DNA from: Gari tellinella
Lineage: Eukaryota > Mollusca > Bivalvia > Cardiida > Psammobiidae
Direction: 5' to 3'
Assembly: GCA_922989275.2 (NCBI GenBank)
Contig: OV277862.1
Location: 41,255,786-41,319,785, forward strand
Length of the DNA: 64,000 nucleotides
Below the pieces are notes generated by a model. The model did not search any database, was not told where the DNA came from, and was given only the letters and a program-made list of their open reading frames with translations. Each line of letters opens with the position of its first letter. Position 1 is the first letter of the stretch. Below are positions 20,824 to 32,113 of the stretch, piece after piece. Position numbers and translations under genes: made by a program.

Positions 20824-22411
20824 TATAATACAATTTATTGGAGGACAAAATTTTGTCTTGCAATAAGTAATATCATGTCTTTAGTGACTGTCATACTTCA
20901 TTATTGAATAGCTGCTGAAAACAGGTTTAAGTGTATATGTTTTTTTGGCAAAACATTAACCACCTAAACCACAAACTATTGCCTTGTTTTCACTTTGTAA
21001 TTTTCAACAGGACTTGTTGCAGGGTGTAACACGAGTTAGAATGTAAACAGTTGGCACTTTTACAAGCAATTAAACAAGCTTGTGTGAGGAAAGGCCATCG
21101 ATTATTGTATTTTGTACAAATTAGTAAATGATGACATTTTTCTGTCCTGAGTCAAGGGAATTAATGTCTGGAACTAAGACAAAGACCTTTCAACTCATTT
21201 ACACCTGAAACTTTTGATGGACAATTCTAATTTTCAATTAGGTGTGGTCCATTTTTGACTATTTAGGTTTCTCAAAAAAGGCTGGTTAAAAATGGTTGAT
21301 GGAACATAAAGGTTGGTATTTAATATCATACGACCATCACCAAGCGATAGGAAAATCAGAAGCTTTGAGTCAAAAATGTTATAATGAGTATCATTTACTT
21401 CTCTGACCAAGAAAAGTGCAAGTCAGAATGTGTTTGGCAGGTCATGGGTAGAGTAACAGTGATAAGTGGTTTCTAGATTAGCCGCGGCTTAAGGTTTGTA
21501 TTGTCTGTAACCCTCTGTATAACAACTGTGGTATGTGCCTTTTAACTCTTTGAACACTAAGTATTATTGTCATTTGCAACAATTGTAGTCTTCTATACCT
21601 CTACATAAGCATCATTTACACACTCGTAATGCAGAATGAGAGTAAAGTAGAAATCTCCACCTGTTTTAAGCAGTCAACTGATTCATAGTTCTGTGTCTGT
21701 GGCTATCAAGGTACTGTTTGACACACGCTGACTGACATTTGAAAGTAATTTTTAAAAAAAAATCTATTCTCAGAACAGTAGATAATGTGTACCTTGAGAA
21801 AAGGGTTCCGACGTAAAAAGTGGGAATAGGTCGACAGGTTAAATCTTGATTAAAAAATGTTTAATATTCAGGTTATGTTGTATCTGTCCGATAATTGTGT
21901 CCTCAAAATTTCTAAAAAATTACAGATTTTCTTCCATATTACTGCGCAGGTGTACAATCTAAATGTCAAACTATTTGGATCTGGATGAGTTAGCCCAGTT
22001 ATATTCTGCATCTCATCCTGATCCAAACTGTTAGCAAAAATAATCTCCCTCTTTTCTGGAGCTTAGTGAAAATAAATGTTGGATTTTTTGCTAAATTATT
22101 TGAAATGCCAGTTAACTGTATAATAACCTGTTCATATAGATCTACACAGGACACTGAACCGCAGCACATATAGTTATTCATAACCAACAGTCAGTTGAAA
22201 GCATTTTTCTTTCTAATAACCAGTAAACTGTCTATGCATGTTGAGTTAATCTCTATCCAAACATGCCTTGATAAATGTAGCTAATATTAATGGGTGAGAT
22301 GTATCAGTATGCATAAATCATATTCAATAAATATTTAGGCCACCTAACAGTTACCTACTTGAGCAATTCAATTTGTCCAAACACCGCATTGATTTATCAC
22401 TTTCTTAACTC
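20824..22411. other. Intron, mostly unassigned
   Basis: About 1.6 kb. Around 21189-21290 is a left-half TTAA-A1 relic (CACCTGAAACTTTTGATGGA). About 21630-21670 holds a D-type arm scrap. No exon recognised. Confidence 0.45.
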
Positions 22412-22870
22412 TTTGAAAACTGATTCGATGTCGGAACCTCTTGTCAAATTGATTTTTTCTCTACTTTATCATTCTTTGCAGAGATAAAATCAAAAAGACA
22501 AACAGTTAAGATTCAGATCAGCCCCACATATGTAGGGCCTGCTCTGGATCCAAACTGTTTGCACAGGTACTAGTAACCAATCTTTGTTTTGACTGCAGTT
22601 CTATCAAAGTATTTGACCTTTTATATCTCTAGCAAACATAACCTAAGAGTTCTTTGGAATTAGATGTTTTGCCATGACAACAAAAAAATATGAGAATAGT
22701 TCAAATTTATACCTTCATAAATGTACCATAAGAAATGTTTAAATCATAGCAGATAATAGTTTAAAGCAGGCTCAAAGTAAAACAGAATGTGCCTTAATTA
22801 TGGCATAATCCTGCAGGAGCCCTATGATCAGGGTATTCACTATTTGCAAAAGACATGTGTACTCATCACA
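22412..22870. repeat. Cluster of worn A2, B and A1 fragments
   Basis: 22412-22600: A2-like with CAAACAGTTAAGATTCAGAT and CTGGATCCAAACTGTTTGC. 22690-22798: left half of TTAA-B+ (GCAGATAATAGTTTAAAGC). 22800-22870: A1-like arm GGAGCCCTATGATCAGGG. No gene. Confidence 0.55.
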
Positions 22871-22944
22871 GGTACACTGACTCTTAATGATGAGTATTCT
22901 TGTCTCTAGGATTGAATGTGTAAAGGGACCACTACAAATATGCC

Positions 22945-23197
22945 TTAACCCTTTCCCTTATAGAAGCGACTTTTAGCACATTCATTTTATTCATCCGCTG
23001 AAGAAAATAGTTCCAAATTATACCGTAATGAATATGTGTCATATTTAATACTTTCCTTATTCTAGCAGTTAATAGCTTAAAGCAGGCTGAAAGTAAAGTA
23101 GAATGCGCCTTAGGGCACATTCTGCTTTACTTTCAACCTGCTTTAAGTAGTCACATATCTTCAATACTAGAAACAATGCTATCAGGTAAAGGGTTAA
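22945..23197 (+). mobile_element. TTAA-B2+ MITE, complete
   Basis: TTAACCCTTTCCCTTATAGA to GTAAAGGGTTAA. Hairpin with GCGCCTTAGGGCAC loop. It is nearly the reverse complement of 62248-62499, so these two copies are recent relatives. Confidence 0.85.
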
Positions 23198-23325
23198 CAT
23201 AAAGGGAAATCTAAGTGCACAAGATCAGTTAAATTTAGAGCAATGCAGCAAAGATGCAGCATTACTTTACACCTGCATTAAGCAGTATCCTGTCTAAAGT
23301 GATCCCATGGAGTCAGCTTTCTTAT

Positions 23326-23539
23326 TTAACCCTAAGCCTGCCACTCACGACTATAGCTCCATATGCAAACAGCTTGGATCCGGATGAGACGCCGAGTAAC
23401 TCGGCGTCTCATCCGTATCCAAGCTGTTTGACACTCCGACAACATTTTCAGCAATTTTGAGCAACTTTGAAGCACTTTGAAACTTGAAGCAGACGAGAAA
23501 TATAGCAGACGACAATTTATTTGGCGGTCTAAGGGTTAA
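23326..23539 (+). mobile_element. TTAA-A2 MITE, complete
   Basis: TTAACCCTAAGCCTGCC to TCTAAGGGTTAA. Hairpin CAAACAGCTTGGATCCGGAT..GACGCCGAGTAACTCGGCGTC..ATCCAAGCTGTTTG. The GCTTGG subtype is present in both arms. The AGCAGACGACAATTTA-type tail is typical of A2. A worn D-type arm precedes it at about 23237-23295. Confidence 0.83.
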
Positions 23540-23589
23540 TGAATTCTGAATACAGGTTTGACTGCAAAACTCGGGATGGGTTGACTAGT

Positions 23590-23786
23590 CAGAGCTTCAG
23601 ATAAAGATACATAGAATTTCAAAAACTAAAATCTTTATTTCTGCCATAAACCCTATGGTGTTACTACTCATTAGAATCGTCTCTTCGAGACGATTCTAAT
23701 GAGTAGTAACACCATAGAATTTGGTGCTGAAATAATTGAGAAAATGTTGGATTTGTTCAATTTACTCCGTCTTATCTGGAGCCCTG
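23590..23786. mobile_element. C-family hAT-like MITE
   Basis: CAGAGCTTCAGATAAAGAT to TCTTATCTGGAGCCCTG. The central hairpin TCATTAGAATCGTCTC TTC GAGACGATTCTAATGA is perfect although the left terminus has diverged. Confidence 0.8.
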
Positions 23787-24287
23787 GGTGGTGATTAACA
23801 GAGCCAGGGAACTATTTTGATGCCAACATTCTAATTATGCCTTTGATAAAACTTCATTCTAGGCCAGGCAAGATTAACTACAATACACTGTGACAGTTTT
23901 TAATTAGTGACCACAATCATAAAAGATTGATAATTGTTTTCCCAATAGAATTGGCAGATATTGATATCTTAAACCTACACAATCATTCATTTATTATTAC
24001 CTTGATCGACTATCTTATGAAAGATGCATATAGGTCTCTTTTAAGACATGTGACAATCTCACATAGAAATCATAAAGCATCAAGCTTCTAAATGAGCTTT
24101 CTGTTTGACTTTGGTCTTATATTAAATGGGTTTCCTGGCTCAAGAGAATTCAAAGTATCTTCGATGAATTGCACTATAAAGATGTTTGACTGTATTTATT
24201 AATTAACAATAAATTACCGTCTAGTGAGTGCCAATATTAAAGCAATCATTAGGCAATTAAAATACATGCTAAATTTATAAAAATCTA
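23787..24287. other. Intron, nothing recognised
   Basis: About 500 AT-rich bases without a supported feature. Confidence 0.5.
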
Positions 24288-24747
24288 TTAACTCGATCTT
24301 TCCCATAGAAGCACCTTTTAGCACATTTAATGTATTCCTCCTCAAAAGAAAATAGTTACAATTTATACAGTCATGAACATATGTACCAAAAGATATACAT
24401 GTAAACGGTTTCCTGATTAGAGTTTCTCGGCTCTGAACAGTAGTGTGTTCAATTACCACTGTTTGCTGTTTAGGTTAGCAGTTTGTGCCCCGTGTACAGC
24501 ATGCAGAGTACAGTAGAGAAAACGTTTTATTTCCATATATTCGCGTTAACGCTTAAACTATTACTTTCGTTGCAAACAGTTTGGAGCCAGATCAGACGCC
24601 GGGTAACCTCAGATTAAAACTAGTACATTGTTTTTTAGCAGATGGTGGCTAAAGTAGTCTGAAAGTAAAGCAGAATGTGCCTTAAGTGGTAACCTGTTTT
24701 CAAAACTAGAATCAGGCTATGGGTTACAGGGTTAAACCACCTCTATT
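24288..24747 (+). repeat. Chimeric cluster of B2, A2 and B fragments
   Basis: 24288-24400 is the left half of a TTAA-B2 (CCCATAGAAGCACCTTTTAG). 24562-24606 is an A2 left arm (GCAAACAGTTTGGAGCC) ending at GACGCCGGGTAAC. 24606-24736 is a TTAA-B+ right part with AAGTAGTCTGAAAG and GGGTTACAGGGTTAA. The A2 hairpin has lost its right arm. Confidence 0.65.
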
Positions 24748-24998
24748 TTAACCCTTTAACCCATAAATACGCTTTTTACGCCTGTAATTTATTCCTTCAG
24801 TTAAGAAAATCATTCCTTTTTATACAGTCATGTATATGTAATATGAGAAATATTTGCTATTTCCCAACAGATGATAGCTTAAAGCAGGCTGAAAGTAAAG
24901 CGGAATGCGCCTTAAGGCGCATTCTGCTTTACTTTCAACCTGCTTTAAGTGGTAACCTGTTTTCAAAACTAGAATCAGGCTATGGGCTACAGGGTTAA
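24748..24998 (+). mobile_element. TTAA-B+ MITE, complete, part of a duplication
   Basis: TTAACCCTTTAACCCATAAA to CTACAGGGTTAA. Hairpin GCGGAATGCGCCTTAAGGCGC. Its tail and right flank (24947-25015) repeat 24683-24749 almost exactly, including ACCACCTCTATTTTAA outside the element, so part of this segment arose by local duplication about 264 bases apart. Confidence 0.82.
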
Positions 24999-25884
24999 AC
25001 CACCTCTATTTTAAACCCTTTCGCCAGTGACGACAATATTAAAGCTCGAAACAAGATGAAAAATAGCAGAGCTAAAAACTAAAACCTTTATAGGCAAGGG
25101 TTAATATAAATGCACAAATGAACAAGTCATAGACTCATACCTTTGATGACAGCATTTTTGAAATGCACACAAAATCCGAAATATGTTTAATTTCCTCGTC
25201 ATGCACTGCTTTGCACTGTTAGTTAATTATTGCTAAAACATCTTAAATTACAATACAACTCTCTAACTCTCTTTTCAAAAATTACATCCAGGCAACAACT
25301 AAACACTACAAAAACTGTAAGGTACAGTATATTAGGAAAGCATTTTAGGGTTAGGGGATTAAAGGGATCAGCATATTATTTTAAGAGGTCATTTAAGGGG
25401 TTAGTGGATTAAAGGGATCTCTGTTCAGACTTGTCCGAGCTATAATTTACATGAAAGAACACTTAACCTACAACCCGGCAGGTATATTTAGACTGTTATA
25501 TGCAACATACAATGTATAAGGTTACTGTAGTAGAGACCAGATGCTGGACACATATAGCCCACTTCTGACTGTTAATTTCAAATTTACTCAAAACTAACAA
25601 GTAACAAAATCAATGTAAATTTTTAAAATCAGAGGCATGGCTATATCAGAGGCATGACTATCTCAGACTTTAAATTGGGTTTGCATATCCATGGTTAATC
25701 TTATCAACAATCACACTTGTGGCTATCATTGAAAAGAGAATGCATTGACATTCTCGTAAAGAGAGGTTGCACCTTAAAATTCATCCTAAGTGAACCTTCT
25801 GATTACATTTTGATCTGAATTAAACAACTGCCTGTATTAAGCGATATGATGCTTCTTGAGAAAAATTGTTGATATCCCATTTCT
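24999..25884. other. Intron with A2 relic and short direct repeat
   Basis: 25012-25104 looks like an A2-type element without its hairpin (TTTCGCCAGTGACGACAATA..AGGGTTAA). 25345-25418 has two copies of GGATTAAAGGGATC about 45 bases apart. No exon seen. Confidence 0.5.
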
Positions 25885-26003
25885 TCGTAAATATACCTTT
25901 TTATGCATTTAGTTTATTCCCAACTAAAGTAAATAGTACCACTTTGTCTAGTCATGAATATGTATTGTAAGAAATATTTCCTATATTTTAGCAGATGGTA
26001 GCT
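25885..26003 (+). mobile_element. TTAA-B+ left half, broken at the hairpin edge
   Basis: CTTCGTAAATATACCTTTTT through GCAGATGGTAGCTT, then the sequence switches to CCCTTGCGGAAAAAAGC. In intact copies GCTT continues TTAAAGCAGG at this point. The matching right half (starting TTAAAGCAGGCTGAAAG) stands alone at 40347-40455. Confidence 0.75.
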
Positions 26004-26635
26004 TCCCTTGCGGAAAAAAGCTATGCTTTTACGTCACTAAAAGCTAAGCTTTTAGTGACGTAAAAGCGGCGTAAAAGCAAGCTTTTACGCCGCGGTATTG
26101 GCACCCTCGTATTAGTGGCGTTTTATTAGGACCTGAAAAAAGTGGCAGAAACGCCACTTAAACGCCATTCAGAAACGTGCCTAAATATAACAGCGGCGTT
26201 TTTCTCAAGTGGCAGAAAAGCGGCGTAAAAGCGTAGCTTTTACGCCGGTGCCAATACCGCGGCGTATAAGCTACGCTTTTACGCCACTTAAACGCCACTC
26301 AGAAACGAGCCTAAGAAGCAAAGCGGCGTTTTTCTCTAGTGGCAGAAAAGCGGCGTAAAAGCATAGCTTTTACGCCGGTGCCAATACCGTGGCGTATAAG
26401 CTACGCTTTTACGCCACTTAAACGCCGCTCAGAAACGTGCCTAAGTAGTAAAGTGACGTTTTCTCAAGTGGCAGAAAAGCGACGTAAAAGCTTGCTTTTA
26501 CGCCACTTAAACGCCACTCAGAAACGTGCCTAAGTATCAAGCGACGTTTTTTCAAGTGACAGAAAAGCGGCGTAAAAGCTTGCTTTTACGCCACTTAAAG
26601 CATAGCTATTATGCCACTTTTCTGCCGGTCAAAAA
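26004..26635. repeat. CpG-rich tandem and palindromic array (left)
   Basis: Units start near 26152, 26281, 26411, 26500 and 26590. The full period is about 129 bases, with two shortened units of about 90. Each unit has CGCCACTTAAACGCCACTCA, AAACGTGCCTAAG, AAGCGGCGTTTTT and a palindrome AAAAGCNNNGCTTTTACGCC. The CpG density contrasts sharply with the AT-rich surroundings. A plus-strand open frame of 64 codons here only reflects the repeat. Confidence 0.85.
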
Positions 26636-27454
26636 GCAATTAGAAAAAGAATAGGGCTTTATTGACACCATGTTTGCTGAAAAGAAATCTCATAAAAGTA
26701 AAATTTTAATAAAATAAATGGGGAGAAATCAAACAGAAAATGCTACCAAAGATGTACAAAACACCACACAAATATAGAAATTCTTTGTATATTTATTTCA
26801 AACCTCAAGGAAACAAACTTGAACAAGTAAATCATAGAGCCAAATCTCTGAAAAGGGCATTGGTGGATAGGAAAAAGGCATGGGGCAAACTGTTTATCTC
26901 TAAAGAAGTGGGGGTGGGGTGGGGAGGACTCTGCCTTGCGAAACATAAAAATATATATACATGCTGCTCTTATTCTTGGCATTATTGACTTTAAGGTACA
27001 AGCATGGGCTGTTTCCAGTGGGCTTTATAGCACTAAGACAATTAAACCCTTTCCTTAACAGAATCGCCTCTACCTGCTCCACAAAAGAATATGTATTTAT
27101 ATTCTTGAATACAGAACTCTTCAACAACTTAAAGTTAGGTGAAAGTAAAGGGAAACTATTCTAAAGGAGCTTTTTGTCTTACTTTTAAAGTTTTATCTTA
27201 CTTAAAGCAGTATCCTACTTTAAACAATTTAAGTTCCATATAGATGCTTTGACATTTTGGCAACGAATGAAAGGGTTAACAACAATTTAACTTTCAGTAC
27301 ATTTGTAATTAAAACACACAAAATAATAAAAACGTATATACATGGAAATAACAGACAACTGGCATGACAGTTACTCATCTTCCCTCTGTGGCTACATTTT
27401 TGTCTGAGTGGTTATGGCACTGAAACAGCTTAAAAAAGATAGACTTCCAGCAGT
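26636..27454. other. Unassigned, one worn D-type hairpin
   Basis: About 27119-27195 resembles a D-type hairpin (CTTAAAGTTAGGTGAAAG..AGGAGCTTTTTGTCTTACTT). Overlapping short frames on both strands at 26740-27160 show no recognisable domain. Confidence 0.45.
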
Positions 27455-27707
27455 TTAACTCATTATCCCCTGAAACTTCCAATGGACAATTCCAGTTTGC
27501 TATAAAGAGTGGTCCATTTTAGACTATTTAGGGTTGGTTTTTTGGTCATAAATTACAAAATGACAAACAGTGAAGTCCCTGATCAGAGGGTTCCTGTAGG
27601 AGCCCTCTGATCAGGGACTTCACTGTTTGCATCGGACAAGTGTACTCTTCACATCTACACATTAAGGAAAGGACGCATATATGCGTCACTCGGGCTCAAT
27701 GAGTTAA
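27455..27707 (+). mobile_element. TTAA-A1 MITE, complete
   Basis: TTAACTCATTATCCCCTG to CTCAATGAGTTAA. Hairpin AAACAGTGAAGTCCCTGATC..GGTTCCTGTAGGAGCC..GGGACTTCACTGTTTGC. The AGTCCC variant is matched in both arms. Confidence 0.83.
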
Positions 27708-27925
27708 TCCATTACTTCATAAATACACCTTTGTACGCCTTTAATTTATTCCTACACTTAAGAAAAATAATTACTGTTTATACTGTAATGAATGTTAATT
27801 ATAAAAAATGTTTGCTATGTTCTTGCAGATGGTAGCTTAAAGCAGGCTGAAAGTAAACCTTTCAACCTGATTTAAATGGCCACCAATCAAATGCTAGAAA
27901 CATTCTGTGGGGTAATGCACTAATA
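27704..27925 (+). mobile_element. TTAA-B+ MITE with hairpin loop deleted
   Basis: Shares its left TTAA with the preceding A1 element. It has TAGCTTAAAGCAGGCTGAAAG, then AAACCTTTCAACCTGATTTAA directly, so the inner arms and loop are gone. The tail ends GGGGTAATGCACTAA. Confidence 0.75.
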
Positions 27926-29229
27926 TGTGAAGCAAACTTCAATAAATAAAATATACATTATTACAAAGAAAGTTTCACATTGAGAGTTGGGCAACTGCAA
28001 ACTAAATAAAGATATCATTTAATCATGGATCATAGTTTCCACTTGTCTTCAATATATCTTGATACATTGTGTAGCACTGGTCAGACAGTTTAACAACAAG
28101 TTTTGCAAATAGTCTGGATCCAGATCAGCTACCACAAATGTTAGACCTGATCTGGCAGTAGACTGCTGTACTTATATTGAGTTCCTACTAAAATTAAGAT
28201 GAAAACAAAATTCTTTTTAGCCACTGAAGGAGACAAAATAACTCTTGAAAATTACTTAGCATGCAAAGTGTTAAATACAGTTCAAAATATAACAGAATGA
28301 CTAATACTTCAGACAAGCTGTTTAAAACAAAGTAGTTGTCTAAATTACAACCTCAATAAAATGCTAAATTTATAGACAGTTTGCTACATACAACCAACCA
28401 GCATATGACACCAACTTCATTTTTCAAAATTACAGAAAACCTGATACAGGTCACCTATATCTGGTTTTCTGTTATTTTAAAAATTGAAGTGGAAAGGCAA
28501 AAGAAATCTACTTAGGAGATTAAAGCCAGGTGTAACTTGAGTAGGAATGTCATGCACCTTTTTTGCTTTTACTTTTATTTTCCTATAAAAACACCCAAGC
28601 TGTCTAAATTACTGAAACTGAATAAAGAACAACTTATACATGTAATTGCATGCCATGGTGGCTATGATAGGTAATAAATTTCCGATACAGTAGGGAAGAA
28701 TAATTTAAAGGTGCAAAAAGCGTATTCATGGGATAAAGGGTTGAGCAAACTTAAAAAAATCAAACAATTACATTGTTTACAAATAAATACAGTTATCTTC
28801 ACAGAAAGTTAAAAACTCAATAATGATACTGCAAGCCTCTGATATCAGATGCTCTAAATCTTACATGTCATTTATACCCAATAAAAGATAATGTAACCAA
28901 AGCAAAGTTCCATCTTACTCTAAGTCTTAACTGAAGTACAATGAAATTTATGTTAAGTTGTCATCATCTAATAATTAATTATTATCCTTTTAATAATACA
29001 TGTACAGGCATGCTGGAGACAAATTTTGAAATTCAAATGTTTATAAATGTAAATACCTTGTGCAAACAGTCTTGATCTAGACATATACCACACATATTGG
29101 ACCTGGTCTGGCTCTAGACTGTTGTACACATATTGAGCTCCACAAAACTAAACATGAAAACCATATGCATTTTAGCCAATAAATGGAACGCAATAACACT
29201 TGAAAATTATTTAGCATGCAACTCTTAAC
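27926..29229. repeat. Unassigned stretch with two related repeats and a palindrome
   Basis: 28105-28275 and 29057-29229 are diverged copies of one A-related repeat (CCTGATCTGGC/CCTGGTCTGGC, CTTGAAAATTACTTAGCATG). 28412-28492 is a palindrome with arms AGAAAACCTGATA/TATCTGGTTTTCT. 28665-28745 is a TTAA-B tail fragment. No exon recognised. Confidence 0.6.
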
Positions 29230-30399
29230 CTAGTGGTCTGATTTTAATCATAATCAAACTCATCTGAAAAATTATGATCAAATACAATCTGAGCAAATTT
29301 AAGAAAGATCGGATAAAAATTGTAGCCTCTAGAGTGTAAATACAAACTTGTTGACAAACTACAATGAAGCTAGTGACATTTAAGTATTGCAAAAGTCTAT
29401 CTTTAACAAGCTTATGAGAGCTAAAACGAACCGGAAAAGATGCCCAACTTATAATGAGTAATATTAAAGCTGAAACTGCAAGTTTCACTAATCTAATGAC
29501 TTTTCAGAATGTAAACAAAAACCTTAAAATATTTTTATTCTTATTTATACATTTTGTCATGACGCGAAAGAGAGAAAAAAGTCATTCAATAATAAGCCCA
29601 CCACTAATATCAACTCAAACCAAACAGTGTTGGACAATACACGGACTGACAGTTTCAGAGTTAACCAATCAGTGTGTGTTTGCATGACGTCACAGAAAAA
29701 ATGTGAATGCAAACATTGAATGGCCAATAAGCAACCATTACCAGTTTTATTTAAAACTGACGTTTGTACTCTTAAAGTCAACCAAACGCCAATTAAAAGT
29801 ATCTCAATTTTTCTTAAACAGAAACTTATTGAATTTGATAGATTTAAAAAAGTTAATGTGCCAAATAATGGATAAAATGAGTTTTCAGTCACTAGAAAAA
29901 TTGCCGTCATTAACACACTTGTAAAATGCCAATTTAAGTTTTAAGAGCAATAGTTTTGCAAAACCATCATAACTCAGCAGTTAGATGTTTTACATTAATC
30001 TTTCATACATCTTTTTATTTTTTAAACCATTTTGCAAAATATACTTGTTAATTTAAACTGGATATGCCATGCCTTTTGTATTGCGCTACCGATATATAGA
30101 TCGTAATTGCAAACAGGTAATGTGTTGCAGTAGCTAAAAATAGAACAGGCAAAACTGTCAATCAGTGTATAAGCACTTTCTAACTCATTCACTCCTGTAT
30201 GTATCACAATCTTTCTTCAACTCCGATAATAAAAAGAAATATACAATATATAATATTTTTAATCATGACTGTTTGCTTTTTTTGTTTTCACTATGTTTCC
30301 TGTTAAAGTGACAGCATGATTGAATCATCTAAAAAATCAGTTTGATCTACTTAACATTACTTAAGTTATAGTGAAAAGAAAACAAGCAAATACAAGTCA
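29230..30399. other. AT-rich, unassigned
   Basis: Overlapping open frames (minus-strand 119 codons at 29557-29916, plus-strand at 29454-29687 and 29703-29924) occupy the same DNA. None shows a recognisable domain or splice context, so I do not call a gene. One CRE-like TGACGTCA lies near 29687. Confidence 0.4.
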
Positions 30400-30565
30400 A
30401 TAATTGTCATGAATTGAACCTACTAAGGAGAACTTTCTATCTTAGCAAATGATAGCTGTAAGACTAAGACTGGTAAAGGGAAAGCCACATTCTATTTTAC
30501 TCTCAACCTGCTGTATCAATTTAGGTCACTGATCTTCAAAACCAGACAAAGACAATGGACTAAAT
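30400..30565 (+). mobile_element. TTAA-B MITE, degenerate
   Basis: CTTAGCAAATGATAGCTG, AGGGAAAGCCACATTCTATT and TCTCAACCTGCTGTA mark family B; both termini are lost. Confidence 0.5.
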
Positions 30566-30799
30566 GCTATTTTTCAGAAAACGGTGCTTACACTGATCAC
30601 ACAACTCAGTGAAGTGAAGTCTGATCTGGCGCTACACAGTTTTCAACATTCATAAAATCGGCTATTTAAAAGTACTCAGGGAAGGGCTAAAAGTATGTTT
30701 CACTGAAGTTCTGGCAAAGATATTACAAAGATTAACATTTTTCTTTTCTTCCTTTGAATACATGTCAAAAGTTGAGTCTTTGACTAATTATATTAAGCT

Positions 30800-31141
30800 C
30801 ACTGCTTTTTTAATATTTCACATTCAACTGGCTGTGCTGTTGGACTTTTGAATAGTTTGTGCCATATTCCCTGTCTGGGCTCTAGTAAACCATGATTTCC
30901 AGCCTCAACCAATTCTTGATGGTGTGATTCACTGATTGTTGTCTTGGCTGGTCGCTGCCAATTAGCTGTGTCTTAAATCTTCAACAGCTGCAAACCTTCG
31001 AGTTTTTTCTTCTTCAACATATAAGCGTACATTCTTCTTGCAATACTGTCCGTGTATTTTGTGAAGTACTGAAAGTTCTGCTTTTTCAGATATCGTAATG
31101 CACTTATTAATTGATTTGTGTTCTTAAAGCAGCTTAAAAGT
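30800..31141 (-). other. Downstream of the small gene: 3' UTR or frameshifted coding remnant
   Basis: After the stop at 31142-31144, other minus-strand frames stay open and look protein-like. One reads NTNQLISALRYLKKQNFQYF then TKYTDSIARRMYAYMLKKKK. After a stop the same frame resumes NWQRPAKTTISESHHQELVE then AGNHGLLEPRQGIWHKLF. This could be an ordinary 3' UTR, or coding sequence broken by indels or assembly errors. No poly-A site was assigned. Confidence 0.35.
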
Positions 31142-31294
31142 TCAAATATCAAAAGATTTCTCAATTTCAATTTTCACATTGGGATGACGGATACATTTTT
31201 CAATTTTTGATGTTTTAAAATGAAGTTGGCAGTGAGGGCCTTTAATTCCCTCCATCCAATTTCCAGATTTCATGTCGGGAGGGTTGAATTTAAC
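31142..31294 (-). CDS. Small intronic gene, last exon
   Basis: The acceptor CTTTCTTTTCAG is strong. Phase 0 reading gives 50 residues and a TGA: it starts VKFNPPDMKSGNWMEGIKGP, continues HCQLHFKTSKIEKCIRHPNV and ends KIEIEKSFDI. It is basic and not repeat-derived. The family is unrecognised. The frame joins exons at 36843-36902 and 42157-42234 without a stop (96 residues in all). It lies on the same strand as the host coiled-coil gene, inside its second intron. Confidence 0.5.
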   Translation of the reverse strand, partial: VKFNPPDMKSGNWMEGIKGPHCQLHFKTSKIEKCIRHPNVKIEIEKSFDI

Positions 31295-31328
31295 CTGAAA
31301 AGAAAGTTGAAGAAGTTAAAAATATGAT

Positions 31329-31499
31329 CAGGGCTCCAGATATGACTAAATTATTTAAGAGCTAGGAAGTTAACACTGAACAAATTTAACATTCTGTTCA
31401 TATTTGAAGTTATTTCACCACCAAATCCTATGGTGTGACACCATAATAGGGTTTAATGCAGAAATAAATACTCTCCTAATCTCATTATCTGGAGCTCTG
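31329..31499. mobile_element. C-family hAT-like MITE, worn
   Basis: CAGGGCTCCAGATATGAC to ATTATCTGGAGCTCTG. The central hairpin has collapsed to CTATGGTGTGACACCATAA. Confidence 0.68.
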
Positions 31500-31720
31500 A
31501 ATGATTATAAAAAATAGATAAATAAGGGGCTCACTGACAGTCTGACAGGCGTATTTTGTGAAAAAAGTTCCCATTTCCAATTTTGATAAAACCCCATCCC
31601 ATAGTTATAACAACCAAAGATCCTAATAAGTGAGATACCATTATAAATCTATTATATATCATACCAATTTATTTCTTCAAATGTACCAGTTGAAAAAATT
31701 GTAAGTGCATAACTTTGATC
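31500..31720. other. Unassigned
   Basis: AT-rich, nothing recognised. Confidence 0.4.
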
Positions 31721-31840
31721 CAATGGTAATTTGTAAATTAACAATAACATAGAAGATAGCGTTTGTCCGAGTTGGTTTGTGAAACTGAAAGACAGACCTG
31801 TGCATTATATGTGGCCCGCCGCAAAAACAATATATATGCA
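31721..31840 (+). repeat. Dispersed duplicate of 34690-34800
   Basis: AATGGTAATTTGTAAATTAA, GATAGCGTTTGTC and GTGAAACTGAAAG recur with few changes at 34690-34800, about 2.97 kb away in the same orientation. Confidence 0.7.
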
Positions 31841-31871
31841 GCATTCCCTGTCTTCAACAAAATCCAATGGG

Positions 31872-32060
31872 AGACACATAGGTTCACATTTGTAAACAGC
31901 TTGAATCCAGATCAGACGCTGTGTAACGCAGCGGCTGATCTGGATTCAAGCTGTTTGTCACTCATTATGAAGTTTCTTCTGTCAAAATGTCCTTTTATGT
32001 AACTTTAAGAAAACAGCAAACGGCAGCATTAAGCAGACGATATTACAGCAGTTGAAGCGT
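31872..32060 (+). mobile_element. TTAA-A2-type hairpin element, worn
   Basis: GTAAACAGCTTGAATCCAGA pairs with TCTGGATTCAAGCTGTTTG around GACGCTGTGTAACGCAGCGG. The tail has GCAGCATTAAGCAGACGA as in other A2 copies. The terminal TTAA is not clear. Confidence 0.7.
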
Positions 32061-32113
32061 TAGACATAATTTTACTGTTCGGGAAATAGACGTTGTTTGG
32101 AGGGACCTTGTAG

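Noticed and set aside
22932..23120. Short frame almost identical to one at 62324-62560
   Set aside because: Both lie inside TTAA-B2 MITEs; the similarity is that of the repeat, not of a gene.
26004..26635. Array of short palindromic repeats resembling a CRISPR locus
   Set aside because: Units are about 129 bases with no unique spacers, there are no cas genes, and the context is an animal genome.
29557..29916. 119-codon minus-strand open frame with hydrophobic stretches
   Set aside because: The same DNA is open on the plus strand too, there is no splice or start context, and no domain is recognisable. AT-rich chance frame is more likely.
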